26,089 nt of DNA. Origin: JAQTNA01 sp043743785 (GTDB lineage Bacteria; Pseudomonadota; Gammaproteobacteria; Burkholderiales; Rhodocyclaceae). Positions 6,711-13,708 of the stretch are shown here, piece by piece. Below the pieces are notes generated by a model, which ran no database searches, was not told where the DNA came from, and saw nothing but the letters and a program-made list of their open reading frames with translations. The DNA lies in the NCBI GenBank assembly GCA_043743785.1, contig JAYTVW010000075.1, positions 1 to 26,089 on the forward strand. Reading direction: 5' to 3'. The first letter of the stretch is position 1, and the number at the start of each line of letters is the position of its first letter. A program made the position numbers and the translations under genes.

Positions 6711-7643
6711 ATGTCAACTGACCTGTTATATGGACAGCCCGGTACGGGGAAGTCTACCTTGGCAACGGGCATGGCCTTGGACTATCTCCGGGCCGGTCGG
6801 CGCGTCGTCGCTAATTTCCCCATAGATGCTGCTCCGGCTTCTATGCGTCCAGGGGGGCCTTTGGCGAATGCGGTGGTGGAAGTCCTCCCTAGTCGTCCAA
6901 GTTTTCAACACATCAAAGCGTTGGGTGTTGGTTGGTGCAAGGATGAATGGAAAGGCCGGGAAGAGTTTGCCGGGTTGCTGCTGATAGATGAAGCGGGGCC
7001 GTGGCTGGATTCTCGCAAGTGGCAAGATTCCGACCGGCCGAAAATTATTGATTGGTTGCTGCATTCCCGTAAGCGGGGCTGGGATATTGTGCTGATTGCG
7101 CAAAGTCCCGCCTTGGTCGATAAGCAAGTTCGGGAAGCGGTTGTGGAAGGTTATGCAAGGTGTCGTAGAACGGACAGAATGCGGCTTCCGGTGCTGAATA
7201 TTAAATTGCCGCGCATGCATATAGCGGTATCCCGTTATGGCATGGGTAGTAATGATCCTGTTCTGCGGCGGTGGTTTTATCGGGGCGGATTGGAGCATAA
7301 ATGCTTTCAGTCCTACGCGCTTTTCGATGTGGAAGATGAAGAAGAAAAAGGGTGGTATTCCACGCTACCGGCACGGATAACGAAATGGAAAGGTAAAACC
7401 TCCTGGGGGTCGATATTCAAAGATAAAATTGCGCAATGGCTTGAACGTCCTAGATTTATATCTAAGCCGGGGCATCCTGTTGTTGAATTGCTTAAGCGCT
7501 TGCCCCACGATCAAAGGGTTAAGCATTGGAAACGGCTAAATGATTTGGGCGTTTTTGAACTAGATAAAACGCTCCCGTTCATGCAAGCCCTAATGACTGC
7601 GCCTGGAGCGCTTCCCGTGGGGAGTTCCTGTGCGGATGGTTAG
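6711..7643 (+). CDS. zot: Zot / gpI-family phage assembly ATPase
   Basis: This 310-aa P-loop ATPase drives extrusion of the virion across the inner membrane. Walker A is GQPGTGKS at residues 8-15 and Walker B is LLLIDEAG at 89-96, followed by WLLHSRKRGWDIVLIAQS, typical of the Zot domain (PF05707). No ribosome site is evident, and the start lies 2 bases after the previous stop, so translation is probably coupled. Zot/gpI proteins normally have one membrane helix after the ATPase domain and a periplasmic tail. I see no hydrophobic segment after residue 190; the tail is charged and Trp-rich. It is the last gene of the plus-strand phage operon. Confidence 0.9.
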   Translation: MSTDLLYGQPGTGKSTLATGMALDYLRAGRRVVANFPIDAAPASMRPGGPLANAVVEVLPSRPSFQHIKALGVGWCKDEWKGREEFAGLLLIDEAGPWLDSRKWQDSDRPKIIDWLLHSRKRGWDIVLIAQSPALVDKQVREAVVEGYARCRRTDRMRLPVLNIKLPRMHIAVSRYGMGSNDPVLRRWFYRGGLEHKCFQSYALFDVEDEEEKGWYSTLPARITKWKGKTSWGSIFKDKIAQWLERPRFISKPGHPVVELLKRLPHDQRVKHWKRLNDLGVFELDKTLPFMQALMTAPGALPVGSSCADG

Positions 7644-7666
7644 GGCGTGGTGCACGTGGCCTTGGC

Positions 7667-7686
7667 GGTCCCCCTCGAAGGGGGCC
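7667..7686. repeat. Small GC hairpin after zot
   Basis: GGTCCCC and GGGGGCC can pair over 7 bp with one G-U pair around a 6-base loop, 24 bases after the zot stop. No T-run follows. It may slow transcription or protect the mRNA end ahead of the terminator at 7706-7735. Confidence 0.45.
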
Positions 7687-7705
7687 GTCAAGGCATTCCG
7701 CGCGT

Positions 7706-7735
7706 AAAAAAAGCCGGGAATTCCCGGCCTTTGTT
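7706..7735. terminator. Bidirectional terminator between the convergent phage operons
   Basis: The perfect palindrome GCCGGGAATTCCCGGC (7713-7728) is preceded by seven A and followed by a T-rich stretch. It can therefore end transcription of the plus-strand zot operon and of the minus-strand parB operon. Confidence 0.85.
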
Positions 7736-7932
7736 TATTCTGCATTCCGGCATATCTGCCTGATTCGTTTCTTTGCCTGCTCGCGTTGGTCCTTGTGGAT
7801 GCTCGTAAGCATCGCGAGCAGGGTCGCCAGTTCGAGCCGGTAGTCTGCGTCATCCTGCAAGCCTTCCGCGATTTGTCCGGCCATGATGAGGCGGGCGCGT
7901 TTCTCCACGATCTCGGCGTAATCGTTATTCAT
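7735..7932 (-). CDS. 65-aa helical protein downstream of parB
   Basis: The ATG at 7932 overlaps the last 8 bases of parB (ATGAATAA), with AGGAGAA about 10 bases upstream; the longer open frame to 8088 is a shadow of parB. The product is highly charged and probably all-helical, with EIVEKRARLIMAGQIAEGL, LELATLLAMLTSIHK and a basic C-terminus (KKRIRQICRNAE). It has no recognised family. Its coupling to parB suggests a shared role, for example a ParB partner or small regulator. Confidence 0.6.
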   Translation of the reverse strand: MNNDYAEIVEKRARLIMAGQIAEGLQDDADYRLELATLLAMLTSIHKDQREQAKKRIRQICRNAE

Positions 7933-9076
7933 GGTCTGCGTTCTCCTTGTTGTTCTTTTGCTGGGCTTGCGTGTCCTTCCAAGCTTTTGCGCGAGCCATG
8001 CCGCGTTGTGCCTGGGTGAGTGCGGTGTCCACGGTGGCTTGCTGGTCGCCGTAGGCTCCTGCAATCCAACAAAACCGTGAGCATGCATGCATGGGGGTGA
8101 TATCGCTATCTACGGCTGCAAATATGGCGGGCGTCAAGTCGTCCATGTTGGCGACATAGTAATCCAATCCGGCCTGTATCCAGTCCCCAAGGTGCATTCG
8201 TATACGCTCGTTTTCCTCGCTGCCGTGTGGGTGTAGTGCTGCTATCAAGTTGGCGGGGCTGGTGGTGCTATCAGCGAGTAAAGCGGTGTCCAGTTTCCAT
8301 AGTGCGGCGACAAGTTGAAACGGTTTGGGCGGTTTGGGCCGTTTTGCGGCTTCTTCTGCTTCTTTGGCTTCATCGTCCAGGGCTTTTTTCCGTTGGTCTG
8401 CCAGGATGGCGGCGTTTTGTTTGCAAGTCTTCAGGATCTCGCGGGCTGCGGTTCTCGAAAGCTTGCCGTCTGTCACGGCCTGGGCGGCGCTGCTACCGTC
8501 AGCGTAAGACAGGTTGGTGATGTCTGATACGATTTTGACAAGCTCGATGTCATCCGTTGTGCCGTTCTCGATCAGGCGTTGTGCCTGCCAAGCGATGCCA
8601 GGCATGGAAAGGGCAAGGTGTTTTGATACCCAAGATTTTGACTTGTGCACGGTGTCCGCGACGGCGCTTGCGGTCTTGAGCTGGTCGAATAGGCTTCGGA
8701 TAGCGGCTACCCGGTCGGCGGTGCTCAGGTCTTCCCGTTGGATGTTTTCCGCGAGCTGGGCGGCATGGGCTTCTGTGGCGGTCCACTCGTACACGTCGGC
8801 GGGAATTTCCGTAAAACCTGCCAGGATAGCGGCGCGCATGCGCCGCTCTCCGGCAACCAGGTGCAAAATCCCGTTATCGTTGCGCAGGATCAGGGGCGAT
8901 AAAATTCCGCGTGCGGTGATGTCCTTCGCCAGCTCGGCGATTGAATCATCATCAAAAACGGTGCGTACCTGGGCGGATACCGTAATGTCGGCGATCTGAA
9001 TAGTACATTTTGCCGGTTTCGCATGCGAAAGGGTTACGGGAAGCTCGGCGGTTGCGGTGTCGTTTTCTTGTTTCAT
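7925..9076 (-). CDS. ParB/KorB-family DNA-binding protein of the phage
   Basis: This 383-aa protein has the ParB N-terminal domain. VAGERRMRAA at 74-83 is the CTP-binding motif, ENIQRED at 110-116 is the second conserved box, and a helix-turn-helix lies at about 136-157 (ASAVADTVHKSKSWVSKHLA). An acidic/Lys linker around 235-255 precedes a non-canonical C-terminal domain of about 130 residues. ParB proteins bind parS and slide as CTP clamps; KorB of IncP plasmids also represses promoters. No parA gene is visible. Three palindromes with parS half-sites lie in the phage genome, one inside this gene. It is second in a minus-strand operon, starting 2 bases after the upstream stop. The target sites and role are inferred. 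Confidence 0.85.
   Translation of the reverse strand: MKQENDTATAELPVTLSHAKPAKCTIQIADITVSAQVRTVFDDDSIAELAKDITARGILSPLILRNDNGILHLVAGERRMRAAILAGFTEIPADVYEWTATEAHAAQLAENIQREDLSTADRVAAIRSLFDQLKTASAVADTVHKSKSWVSKHLALSMPGIAWQAQRLIENGTTDDIELVKIVSDITNLSYADGSSAAQAVTDGKLSRTAAREILKTCKQNAAILADQRKKALDDEAKEAEEAAKRPKPPKPFQLVAALWKLDTALLADSTTSPANLIAALHPHGSEENERIRMHLGDWIQAGLDYYVANMDDLTPAIFAAVDSDITPMHACSRFCWIAGAYGDQQATVDTALTQAQRGMARAKAWKDTQAQQKNNKENADHE
9016..9031. promoter_or_regulatory. parS-like palindrome, copy 3, inside parB
   Basis: The plus strand reads GTTTCGCATGCGAAAG: the 14-bp core TTTCGCATGCGAAA is perfect and only the last base differs from the other two copies. It lies 46-61 bases into the parB reading frame, encoding TLSHAK. 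A parS within or near parB is common, and here it could allow autoregulation or act as a loading site. Confidence 0.6.
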
Positions 9077-9078
9077 GA

Positions 9079-9783
9079 TTATTTTCCTTGGGTGTTGTGG
9101 AATGGGGCAGGGGGCTGCAATAGATCGTCACTCTCTGCGCTCGTCGGATACATTGCCTCGATTTTGTCGGTATTGATCCAGGCGGCGCCCTTGTTTTCTT
9201 CTAGCGTGTGACAGGTCGCAAGGTGGAAGTCTCTCCAATAGCCTTGATCCATTTCCATGTGTTCATAATCGGGATATGCCCATGCGAAAATGGTGTATCC
9301 GGGTTTTGCGTCTAGCATCCATAGATCAATACCCCATTCAAGGTCTTTGAAATAGACGTGCATTAAAATGGGGAAGCCGGTGCCGTAGTCGTAGCGGCGC
9401 ATTTGCTCGGGGAGTTTCATCAATTCTGGGTTATTCGCCGGGTGCGTCATGTCCGGTTCCCATTCGTCAAAATTGAGGTTTTCCGGTTCCGCGTTGCGTC
9501 CTCGGGTGGTCATGGTTTGCGTTGTGTATTTGTCGCTATCGTTGCAGATGGAATCACATTGTTCGTGGCTACCGGATGCAATCCATAGGGGCGCGTCTAT
9601 GGGTCCGCCACTTATGCACCAGTGCGTGTTTTCGGAACGAAGGTACAGCGCGTGTCTGCCTGTCATGCAAAGGTGATATTCGTTCATCTGAATAGGCTTT
9701 TGTGTAAAGTTTTCCGACATCTGGGCTAGATCGTCGCCTAGCGTCGGGCTTGATGTGGTGTTTTGCTGGTCGTCGTGTGCCAT
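9079..9783 (-). CDS. Hypothetical phage protein, 234 aa, upstream of parB
   Basis: The start at 9783 is supported by a strong AGGAGGT 7 bases upstream. The protein is acidic, without signal peptide or membrane helix, and rich in Trp, Tyr, His and Cys. Examples are ISGGPIDAPLWIASGSHEQC near 58-77, FDEWEPDMTHP near 105-115 and a WGIDLWMLDAKPGYTIFAWA block near 150-169. No family is recognised. It is the first gene of the unit with parB and the 65-aa gene. Its ribosome site lies at the edge of the 206-bp palindrome, so its translation could depend on that structure. Confidence 0.65.
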   Translation of the reverse strand: MAHDDQQNTTSSPTLGDDLAQMSENFTQKPIQMNEYHLCMTGRHALYLRSENTHWCISGGPIDAPLWIASGSHEQCDSICNDSDKYTTQTMTTRGRNAEPENLNFDEWEPDMTHPANNPELMKLPEQMRRYDYGTGFPILMHVYFKDLEWGIDLWMLDAKPGYTIFAWAYPDYEHMEMDQGYWRDFHLATCHTLEENKGAAWINTDKIEAMYPTSAESDDLLQPPAPFHNTQGK

Positions 9784-9792
9784 GGCCTTACC

Positions 9793-9998
9793 TCCTTTTA
9801 AATTTCATCCGTTCTGAGTCGTGCGCCTGGGCGTGTCCAGAGCTAGGGCATAAGGGCTTCGCGCAAGGTGGGGCCTCAAAAAAAATTGATTCGTGTTTTT
9901 TGAATCAATTTATTTTGGGGTGCCTTGCGCGAAGCTCGCCCTAGCTCAGGATTCGACTAGGCGTGCGACTCGTTTAGAACGGATGAAATTTAAAAGGA
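9793..9998. repeat. 206-bp near-palindrome, probable phage intergenic origin/packaging region
   Basis: The outer arms 9793-9815 and 9976-9998 are exact 23-base reverse complements. Pairing continues inward: GAGTCG with CGACTC, CGCCT with AGGCG, GAGCTAGGGC with GCCCTAGCTC, and CTTCGCGCAAGG with CCTTGCGCGAAG. The centre has AAATTGATTC with GAATCAATTT around a 9-base T-rich loop at 9893-9901. It lies in a gene-free stretch (9784-10156). Filamentous phage intergenic regions carry long hairpins for packaging and for complementary-strand synthesis; that role is inferred here. Confidence 0.85.
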
Positions 9999-10024
9999 CG
10001 GCGGCACGCGACGATGGAAGGCAA

Positions 10025-10158
10025 AACACCACATTGGCCGAAGGCCAGCTAACCGGCGAAGCCAGGTGTTCTCATGTGGCCAGGATGGCCACTTGCGAAA
10101 GGGATCGGAAGGGCTTGTCTTGCGGCTTCATCGCGAGATAAATCGGCTTGTCCGATTT
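10025..10158. repeat. Row of small hairpins next to the large palindrome
   Basis: In 134 bases I see an outer pair AACACC/GGTGTT (10025-10030, 10065-10070) enclosing TGGCC-GAA-GGCCA and GGC-GAA-GCC. After it come GTGGCCA-GGA-TGGCCAC (10076-10092), TCTTGCG/CGCGAGA (10118-10138, one G-U pair) and AAATCGG-CTTGT-CCGATTT (10140-10158). The last overlaps the end of the regulator gene. Clusters of hairpins like this mark Ff-phage intergenic regions and origins. Confidence 0.7.
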
Positions 10159-10633
10159 ACCCTGTAAGAGCCCGGTCCCGCTTGCGGGATTCGCCCAAAG
10201 TCCACGAAAGTTCCGCAAGCCGATTCTCTAGTATCTCGTTCCGGTTCTGCTCCTGGGCGAGTTGCTGCGCAAGCTGCTTGCATTCCCATTCGAGCCGATA
10301 GCGGAAAGCGTGGGCGTAAAAGTGGGCGTGAAGCTCGGCGGGGGTAAAGGGGCGTTTCCAGCCGGGAAGCAAAAGCCCTGCTGGTGTAATGCTGATTTCT
10401 CGCCAGTCTGTACCGAGGATTTCTGATAGATCGCCTGTGGTGAGTAATCGTGCAAGGTGGCAAGTAGCGGCGCTGGGGTGGCTGGTGCCACGTATCCAGG
10501 CGCGCAGGGTTGCGGGGGAGACGTCTAGCAGTGCGGCGGTGCGGTGGCCGATTTTGTCCACCATAGCGGTGATATCGGCATTGGGGAAACGAGGTTTTAC
10601 GCGGGATGTTTGCATGATAAAAGCAAAGTCCAC
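10157..10633 (-). CDS. Phage HTH regulator (DUF3653-like)
   Basis: This 158-aa protein starts at GTG 10633, with AGGATG about 9 bases upstream; ATG 10615 is the alternative. The N-terminal half looks like a helix-turn-helix (TAALLDVSPATLRAWIRGTS, about 33-52). The middle, DWREISITPAGLLLPGWKRP then FTPAELHAHFYAH, resembles DUF3653-type phage proteins. The C-terminal third is a coiled coil (CKQLAQQLAQEQNRNEILEN), suggesting a dimer. It is the gene nearest to dif and could be the phage repressor or an activator of the minus-strand operon. The regulatory role is inferred from the HTH and position. Confidence 0.65.
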   Translation of the reverse strand: MDFAFIMQTSRVKPRFPNADITAMVDKIGHRTAALLDVSPATLRAWIRGTSHPSAATCHLARLLTTGDLSEILGTDWREISITPAGLLLPGWKRPFTPAELHAHFYAHAFRYRLEWECKQLAQQLAQEQNRNEILENRLAELSWTLGESRKRDRALTG

Positions 10634-10701
10634 GGCGTGAACATCCTAAAAATGAAGGTCATACGGCCTAAAGTTCTAGCTAGTCCATAAGTCCTACGCC
10701 T

Positions 10702-10729
10702 GTTTGACATAATATACATTATGCGCAGT
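10702..10729 (+). other. dif: dif site / right attachment site of the prophage
   Basis: The 28-bp sequence has a left arm GTTTGACATAA, a centre TATACA and a right arm TTATGCGCAGT. It matches the reverse complement of E. coli dif at 24 of 28 bases. The left half (XerD-type arm) lies on the phage side and carries two of the differences, as expected for a hybrid att site. XerC/XerD resolve chromosome dimers here, and many inoviruses use the site to integrate. Confidence 0.9.
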
Positions 10730-10754
10730 AGTAATTATGGCTTTCTGCCGCAGG

Positions 10755-10798
10755 ATCTGGTTTCGGCGAACGCTATACCAGTGTCCCCGAAACCAGAT
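10755..10798. repeat. 12-bp perfect inverted repeat beside dif
   Basis: ATCTGGTTTCGG (10755-10766) and CCGAAACCAGAT (10787-10798) are exact reverse complements with a 20-base spacer. They lie between dif and the end of the DUF2058 gene. There is no T-run on either side. It may end transcription of the DUF2058 gene weakly, or be a protein site near dif. Confidence 0.7.
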
Positions 10799-10806
10799 GG
10801 CCCGGG

Positions 10807-11343
10807 CTACCACATCAAGTCGTCCGGGATCTGGAATGCGGCATAGGGGTCGTCCGGATCGACCTCGGTGCTGGTTTTGTTCACGCGAATGACGAGCGTG
10901 GGATCGCGCTCGGCGATCTTGTCGGCAATGACCCGGGGGACCAGTTCGGTGGTGCCGCCCTGGCAGACGATCACCAGGCGCCCGGCCGTCAAGTGGGCCT
11001 GGACTGCGGCCGACACATACATGCGTTCAATCTTGTTGCCGCGGGTAAAGTTGTAGGCAATGTCGCCGACGCCTCTGTTCTGGCGATTCTGCTGCACCAT
11101 TTGGGCGATTTGCGCCAGGATCGCCTTCTGGGTAGCGGCCGCATCGCGCTGGGCATTGAGTTCCCGGGCACGCTCGGCATTTTTTCGCTGGGTTTCAAGG
11201 GCGGCCAGCCGCGCTTCATCGACAGTTTGCGTGCCGGTCTGGCGCTCGACCTTCTTCTGTATGCTTTTATCCTGATGGGCCTGTTTGACCTTTTTCTTGT
11301 CGATCAAGCCGGCTTTCAAAAACTGCTCCTGCAATGACGCCAT
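10807..11343 (-). CDS. DUF2058 family protein
   Basis: This 178-aa protein is of the usual length for DUF2058 (YaiL-like). It starts MASLQEQFLKAGLIDKKKVK, and the start at 11343 is chosen for this family beginning and for TTGGAGC 5-6 bases upstream; the longer frame to 11499 is not needed. A charged coiled-coil region at about 25-85 is followed by a compact domain with YNFTRGNKIERMYV and GRLVIVCQGGTTELVPR, ending near DPYAAFQIPDDLMW. The family is widespread in proteobacteria and of uncertain biochemical role, with suggested links to nucleic acids. It is a chromosomal single gene, divergent from the diguanylate cyclase gene. Confidence 0.85.
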   Translation of the reverse strand: MASLQEQFLKAGLIDKKKVKQAHQDKSIQKKVERQTGTQTVDEARLAALETQRKNAERARELNAQRDAAATQKAILAQIAQMVQQNRQNRGVGDIAYNFTRGNKIERMYVSAAVQAHLTAGRLVIVCQGGTTELVPRVIADKIAERDPTLVIRVNKTSTEVDPDDPYAAFQIPDDLMW

Positions 11344-11550
11344 GGGCTGCTCCAAATGATGGGATGCGGACACGGGTAGCGATGCCGGCCTGCGGAAAGT
11401 TGGAAGCATAACAAATTCGTCTCTGCTCATCCTGATTCCTGCCTGGTCAGCATTTCCGACCCCGGCGATAATCAGGCACGAGGAACACGAGATTGCCAAG
11501 ACTAGTACTTATGTCATAGAGTGCGAGACTCTCTGGTTCCAAACTCCGCC

Positions 11551-12969
11551 ATGAACGATTCCAAGCCTGAACTCGGGAAAAATATCAAGCTGTCAGGATT
11601 CGTCGATGGCAATCCGGTGGCCACGTTCATCATTGATGTGGAGCACCGGGTGGTGTGCTGGAACCGGGCCTGCGAGGCCCTGACCGGCATTGCCGCTGAA
11701 TCGATCCTGGGCACCCGGGATCACTGGCGAGCCTTCTATCCAACGAAACGCCCGATCATGGCGGACCTGATTCTGGATGGCAGCCTGGACGACGTGCATT
11801 ATTTCTACAAGGAAAAATTCCAGCCTTCCAGCCTCGTACCCGGAGCCTGGGAAGCCGAGGATTTCTTCGCGGACTGCGGCGCCGACGGCCGCTGGCTGTA
11901 TTTCACCGCAGCCCGGGTGCACGACGACCAGGGCAAGCTGGTGGGTGCCATCGAGACCCTCCAGGACATCACGGATCGCCGTCGGGCGGAAACGGCCCTG
12001 CGGGAAAAGGAAGCCTTCCTGGCCCAGGTGGTCGAAAGCAATTCCGTCGCCACCATGGTGATTGATCGGGATCACCGCATCACCCACTGGAATCGAGCCT
12101 GCGCGGCCCTGACCGGCATGTCCTCCGACAATGTTTTGGTTTCCCGGGACCACTGGCGGCCCTCTTTTCCCGGTGCCCGGCCGTTTCTTGCCGACATGGT
12201 GCTGGATGGGGCCATCGAATCCGACTTTCACCGTTTCTATCGGGCCAGCCTGCGCAAGTCCGAGTTGGTGGAAGGTGCTTTCGAAGCTGAGGAATTCTGC
12301 CAGGAGCCCGGTGAAGTGGGCAAATGGCTGTTTTTCACGGCCTCCCCGCTGCGTAGCGACGCGGGGGAAGTCATTGGGGCCGTTGAAACCATCCAGGACA
12401 TGACTGCGCGCCGGGAAGTGGAGGAAGCCCTGCGCTAGAGCGAAGAGCATTTCCGCCAGTTGAGCGTCACTGATGCCCTCACCCAACTCTTCAATGCGCG
12501 GCATTTCAACGCCACCCTGGATCAGGAAATGGAACGGGCCGGCCGTTACCGCCGTCCCCTGGCCCTGCTCATCGTGGATGTGGATGACTTCAAGGCCATC
12601 AACGACCGCCATGGCCACGCGGAGGGCGACCGGGTTCTGCAAATCCTGGCGGACATCATCCAGTCCTGCCTGCGTAACACCGATACGGCTTACCGCTACG
12701 GTGGCGAGGAATTCGCCGTGCTCATGCCGGAAGTGGGCGCAGACGCGGGCAGCATACTCGCCGAACGCCTGCGTCTGCGCTTCGCCGAGACGCCCCTTGA
12801 GCTGAGCGAAGGCGTGGTACTGCATTCCAGCGTGAGTGTCGGCGTTACCGAGTTCATCCCCGGGGACAACGCCAAAAGCCTGTTCTGCCGGGCCGACGAT
12901 GGCATGTACCAAGCCAAGCGCCACGGCAAGAACCGGGTGGTGGTGGTGGAACCTCCGTCCGGCCCCTGA
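11551..12969 (+). pseudogene. Tandem-PAS diguanylate cyclase interrupted by an in-frame amber codon
   Basis: Two PAS domains (about residues 15-140 and 155-285) are clear duplicates: both contain NRACxALTG, a DHWR motif and a VGAIETLQD or IGAVETIQD end. They are followed in the same frame by a GGDEF domain with DVDDFKAIND, the active site YGGEEF and an inhibitory RxxD (RNTD). TAG at 12436-12438 (codon 296) cuts the linker between PAS 2 and GGDEF, where ALR-stop-SEEHF would read ALRESEEHF if GAG were present. The cyclase would make c-di-GMP; as written it is split. ATG 11551 is chosen over GTG 11521; neither has a good ribosome site. It could be a true nonsense mutation, a readthrough case or a sequence error. 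Confidence 0.85.
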
Positions 12970-13007
12970 TCACCTCGAGTTTTTTCCTGATCAAACGCCC
13001 CGGCGAA

Positions 13008-13042
13008 GAAGTTGATGTAATTTGTCATGCCACATCAACTTC
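13008..13042. repeat. 11-bp inverted repeat between convergent genes
   Basis: GAAGTTGATGT and ACATCAACTTC are exact reverse complements with a 13-base spacer, between the end of the cyclase gene and the end of the response-regulator gene. It could form a shared transcript-end hairpin, although no T-run adjoins it. Confidence 0.6.
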
Positions 13043-13075
13043 CCGCCATAAGCGCTTGTTTAAAATATCGACAAC

Positions 13076-13708
13076 CTATTCGCACATGGCTAAAAGCGCG
13101 TGACGGGCGGCGTAGCGATACATGTCGAGGGAACTAGCGAGGCCCAGTTTCTGGCGGATGGTAGTCTGGTGGTTAGAGACGGTCTTGGTGCTGACAAATA
13201 GCCGCGCGGCAATGTCTTCCACCGATTGTCCGGAGGCCAGTTGGCGAAATATGTCGAATTCCCGGGGGGACAGCGCTGCGTGAGGTGCGGTGTTGCCACG
13301 GGCCAGGGCTGCGGCCGCATCTTCTGAGAGATAACGGCCACCCAGGGCCACTTCCCGCACCCCGTCGATGAGGGTTTCCGGTGCGCTGGACTTGGTCAAA
13401 TAGCCGTCGGCACCGGCCTGCAGGGTCTGGCTGACCATGGTCGGCGTGTCATACATGCTGAACACCAGCACTTTCAGGCCCCCGTCCCGCGCCTTCAGGC
13501 GCCGCAGGGTTTCCAGCCCACCCCGGCCGGGCATGGACAGGTCCAGCACCAGCACGTCGGCCAGATGATCGGCGAACCAGGCATAGACGCTGTCCGAATC
13601 GCCGAATTCCGCCACCACTTCCACGCCGGGCTCCAGTTCCAACAAGCGCCGGTAGCCGGTGCGCACCACCGCATGGTCGTCCGCCAAAACCACTTTCAGG
13701 GTCTTCAT
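13076..13708 (-). CDS. NarL/FixJ-family response regulator
   Basis: This 210-aa protein has a receiver domain with acidic pocket D10-D11, phospho-acceptor D56 (LVLDLSMPG) and conserved Lys in LTKSSAPE. A LuxR-type HTH lies at about 143-200 (LSPREFDIFRQLASGQSVED, then VSTKTVSNHQTTIRQKLGL). It is the transcription factor of the adjacent kinase; the genes overlap by 4 bases (ATGA), so they are translationally coupled. The likely target is the divergent TonB-dependent receptor gene or genes elsewhere. The signal is unknown. Confidence 0.9.
   Translation of the reverse strand: MKTLKVVLADDHAVVRTGYRRLLELEPGVEVVAEFGDSDSVYAWFADHLADVLVLDLSMPGRGGLETLRRLKARDGGLKVLVFSMYDTPTMVSQTLQAGADGYLTKSSAPETLIDGVREVALGGRYLSEDAAAALARGNTAPHAALSPREFDIFRQLASGQSVEDIAARLFVSTKTVSNHQTTIRQKLGLASSLDMYRYAARHALLAMCE

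Larger units (their letters stand above)
1..10729. mobile_element. Integrated filamentous phage (inovirus), left end not in window
   Basis: The plus strand carries replication initiator, ssDNA-binding protein, small membrane proteins, major coat protein with its own terminator, adsorption protein, DUF2523 minor coat protein and Zot ATPase, in the order expected of Inoviridae. The minus strand carries a regulator and ParB module. A dif-like site at 10702-10729 separates these genes from ordinary chromosomal genes. No integrase or transposase gene is seen, which fits integration by host XerC/XerD. No second dif copy was found near position 1, so the element must extend to the left of the window or has lost its left end. 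No pIV-type secretin gene is visible; many inoviruses borrow a host secretin. Confidence 0.9.

Noticed and set aside
8051..8840. GCATGC-containing palindromes near 8082 and 8836 as extra ParB sites
   Set aside because: They lack the GTTTC/GAAAC flanks and look like ordinary codon-driven sequence within parB.
9793..9998. Integron attC site or MITE as explanation of the large palindrome
   Set aside because: There are no attC core sites and no integron cassette structure. Its position in the gene-free part of an inovirus fits the intergenic origin region better.
11593..12924. 443-aa minus-strand frame opposite the PAS-GGDEF gene
   Set aside because: It is a GC-rich antisense shadow. The plus strand has clear PAS and GGEEF motifs.
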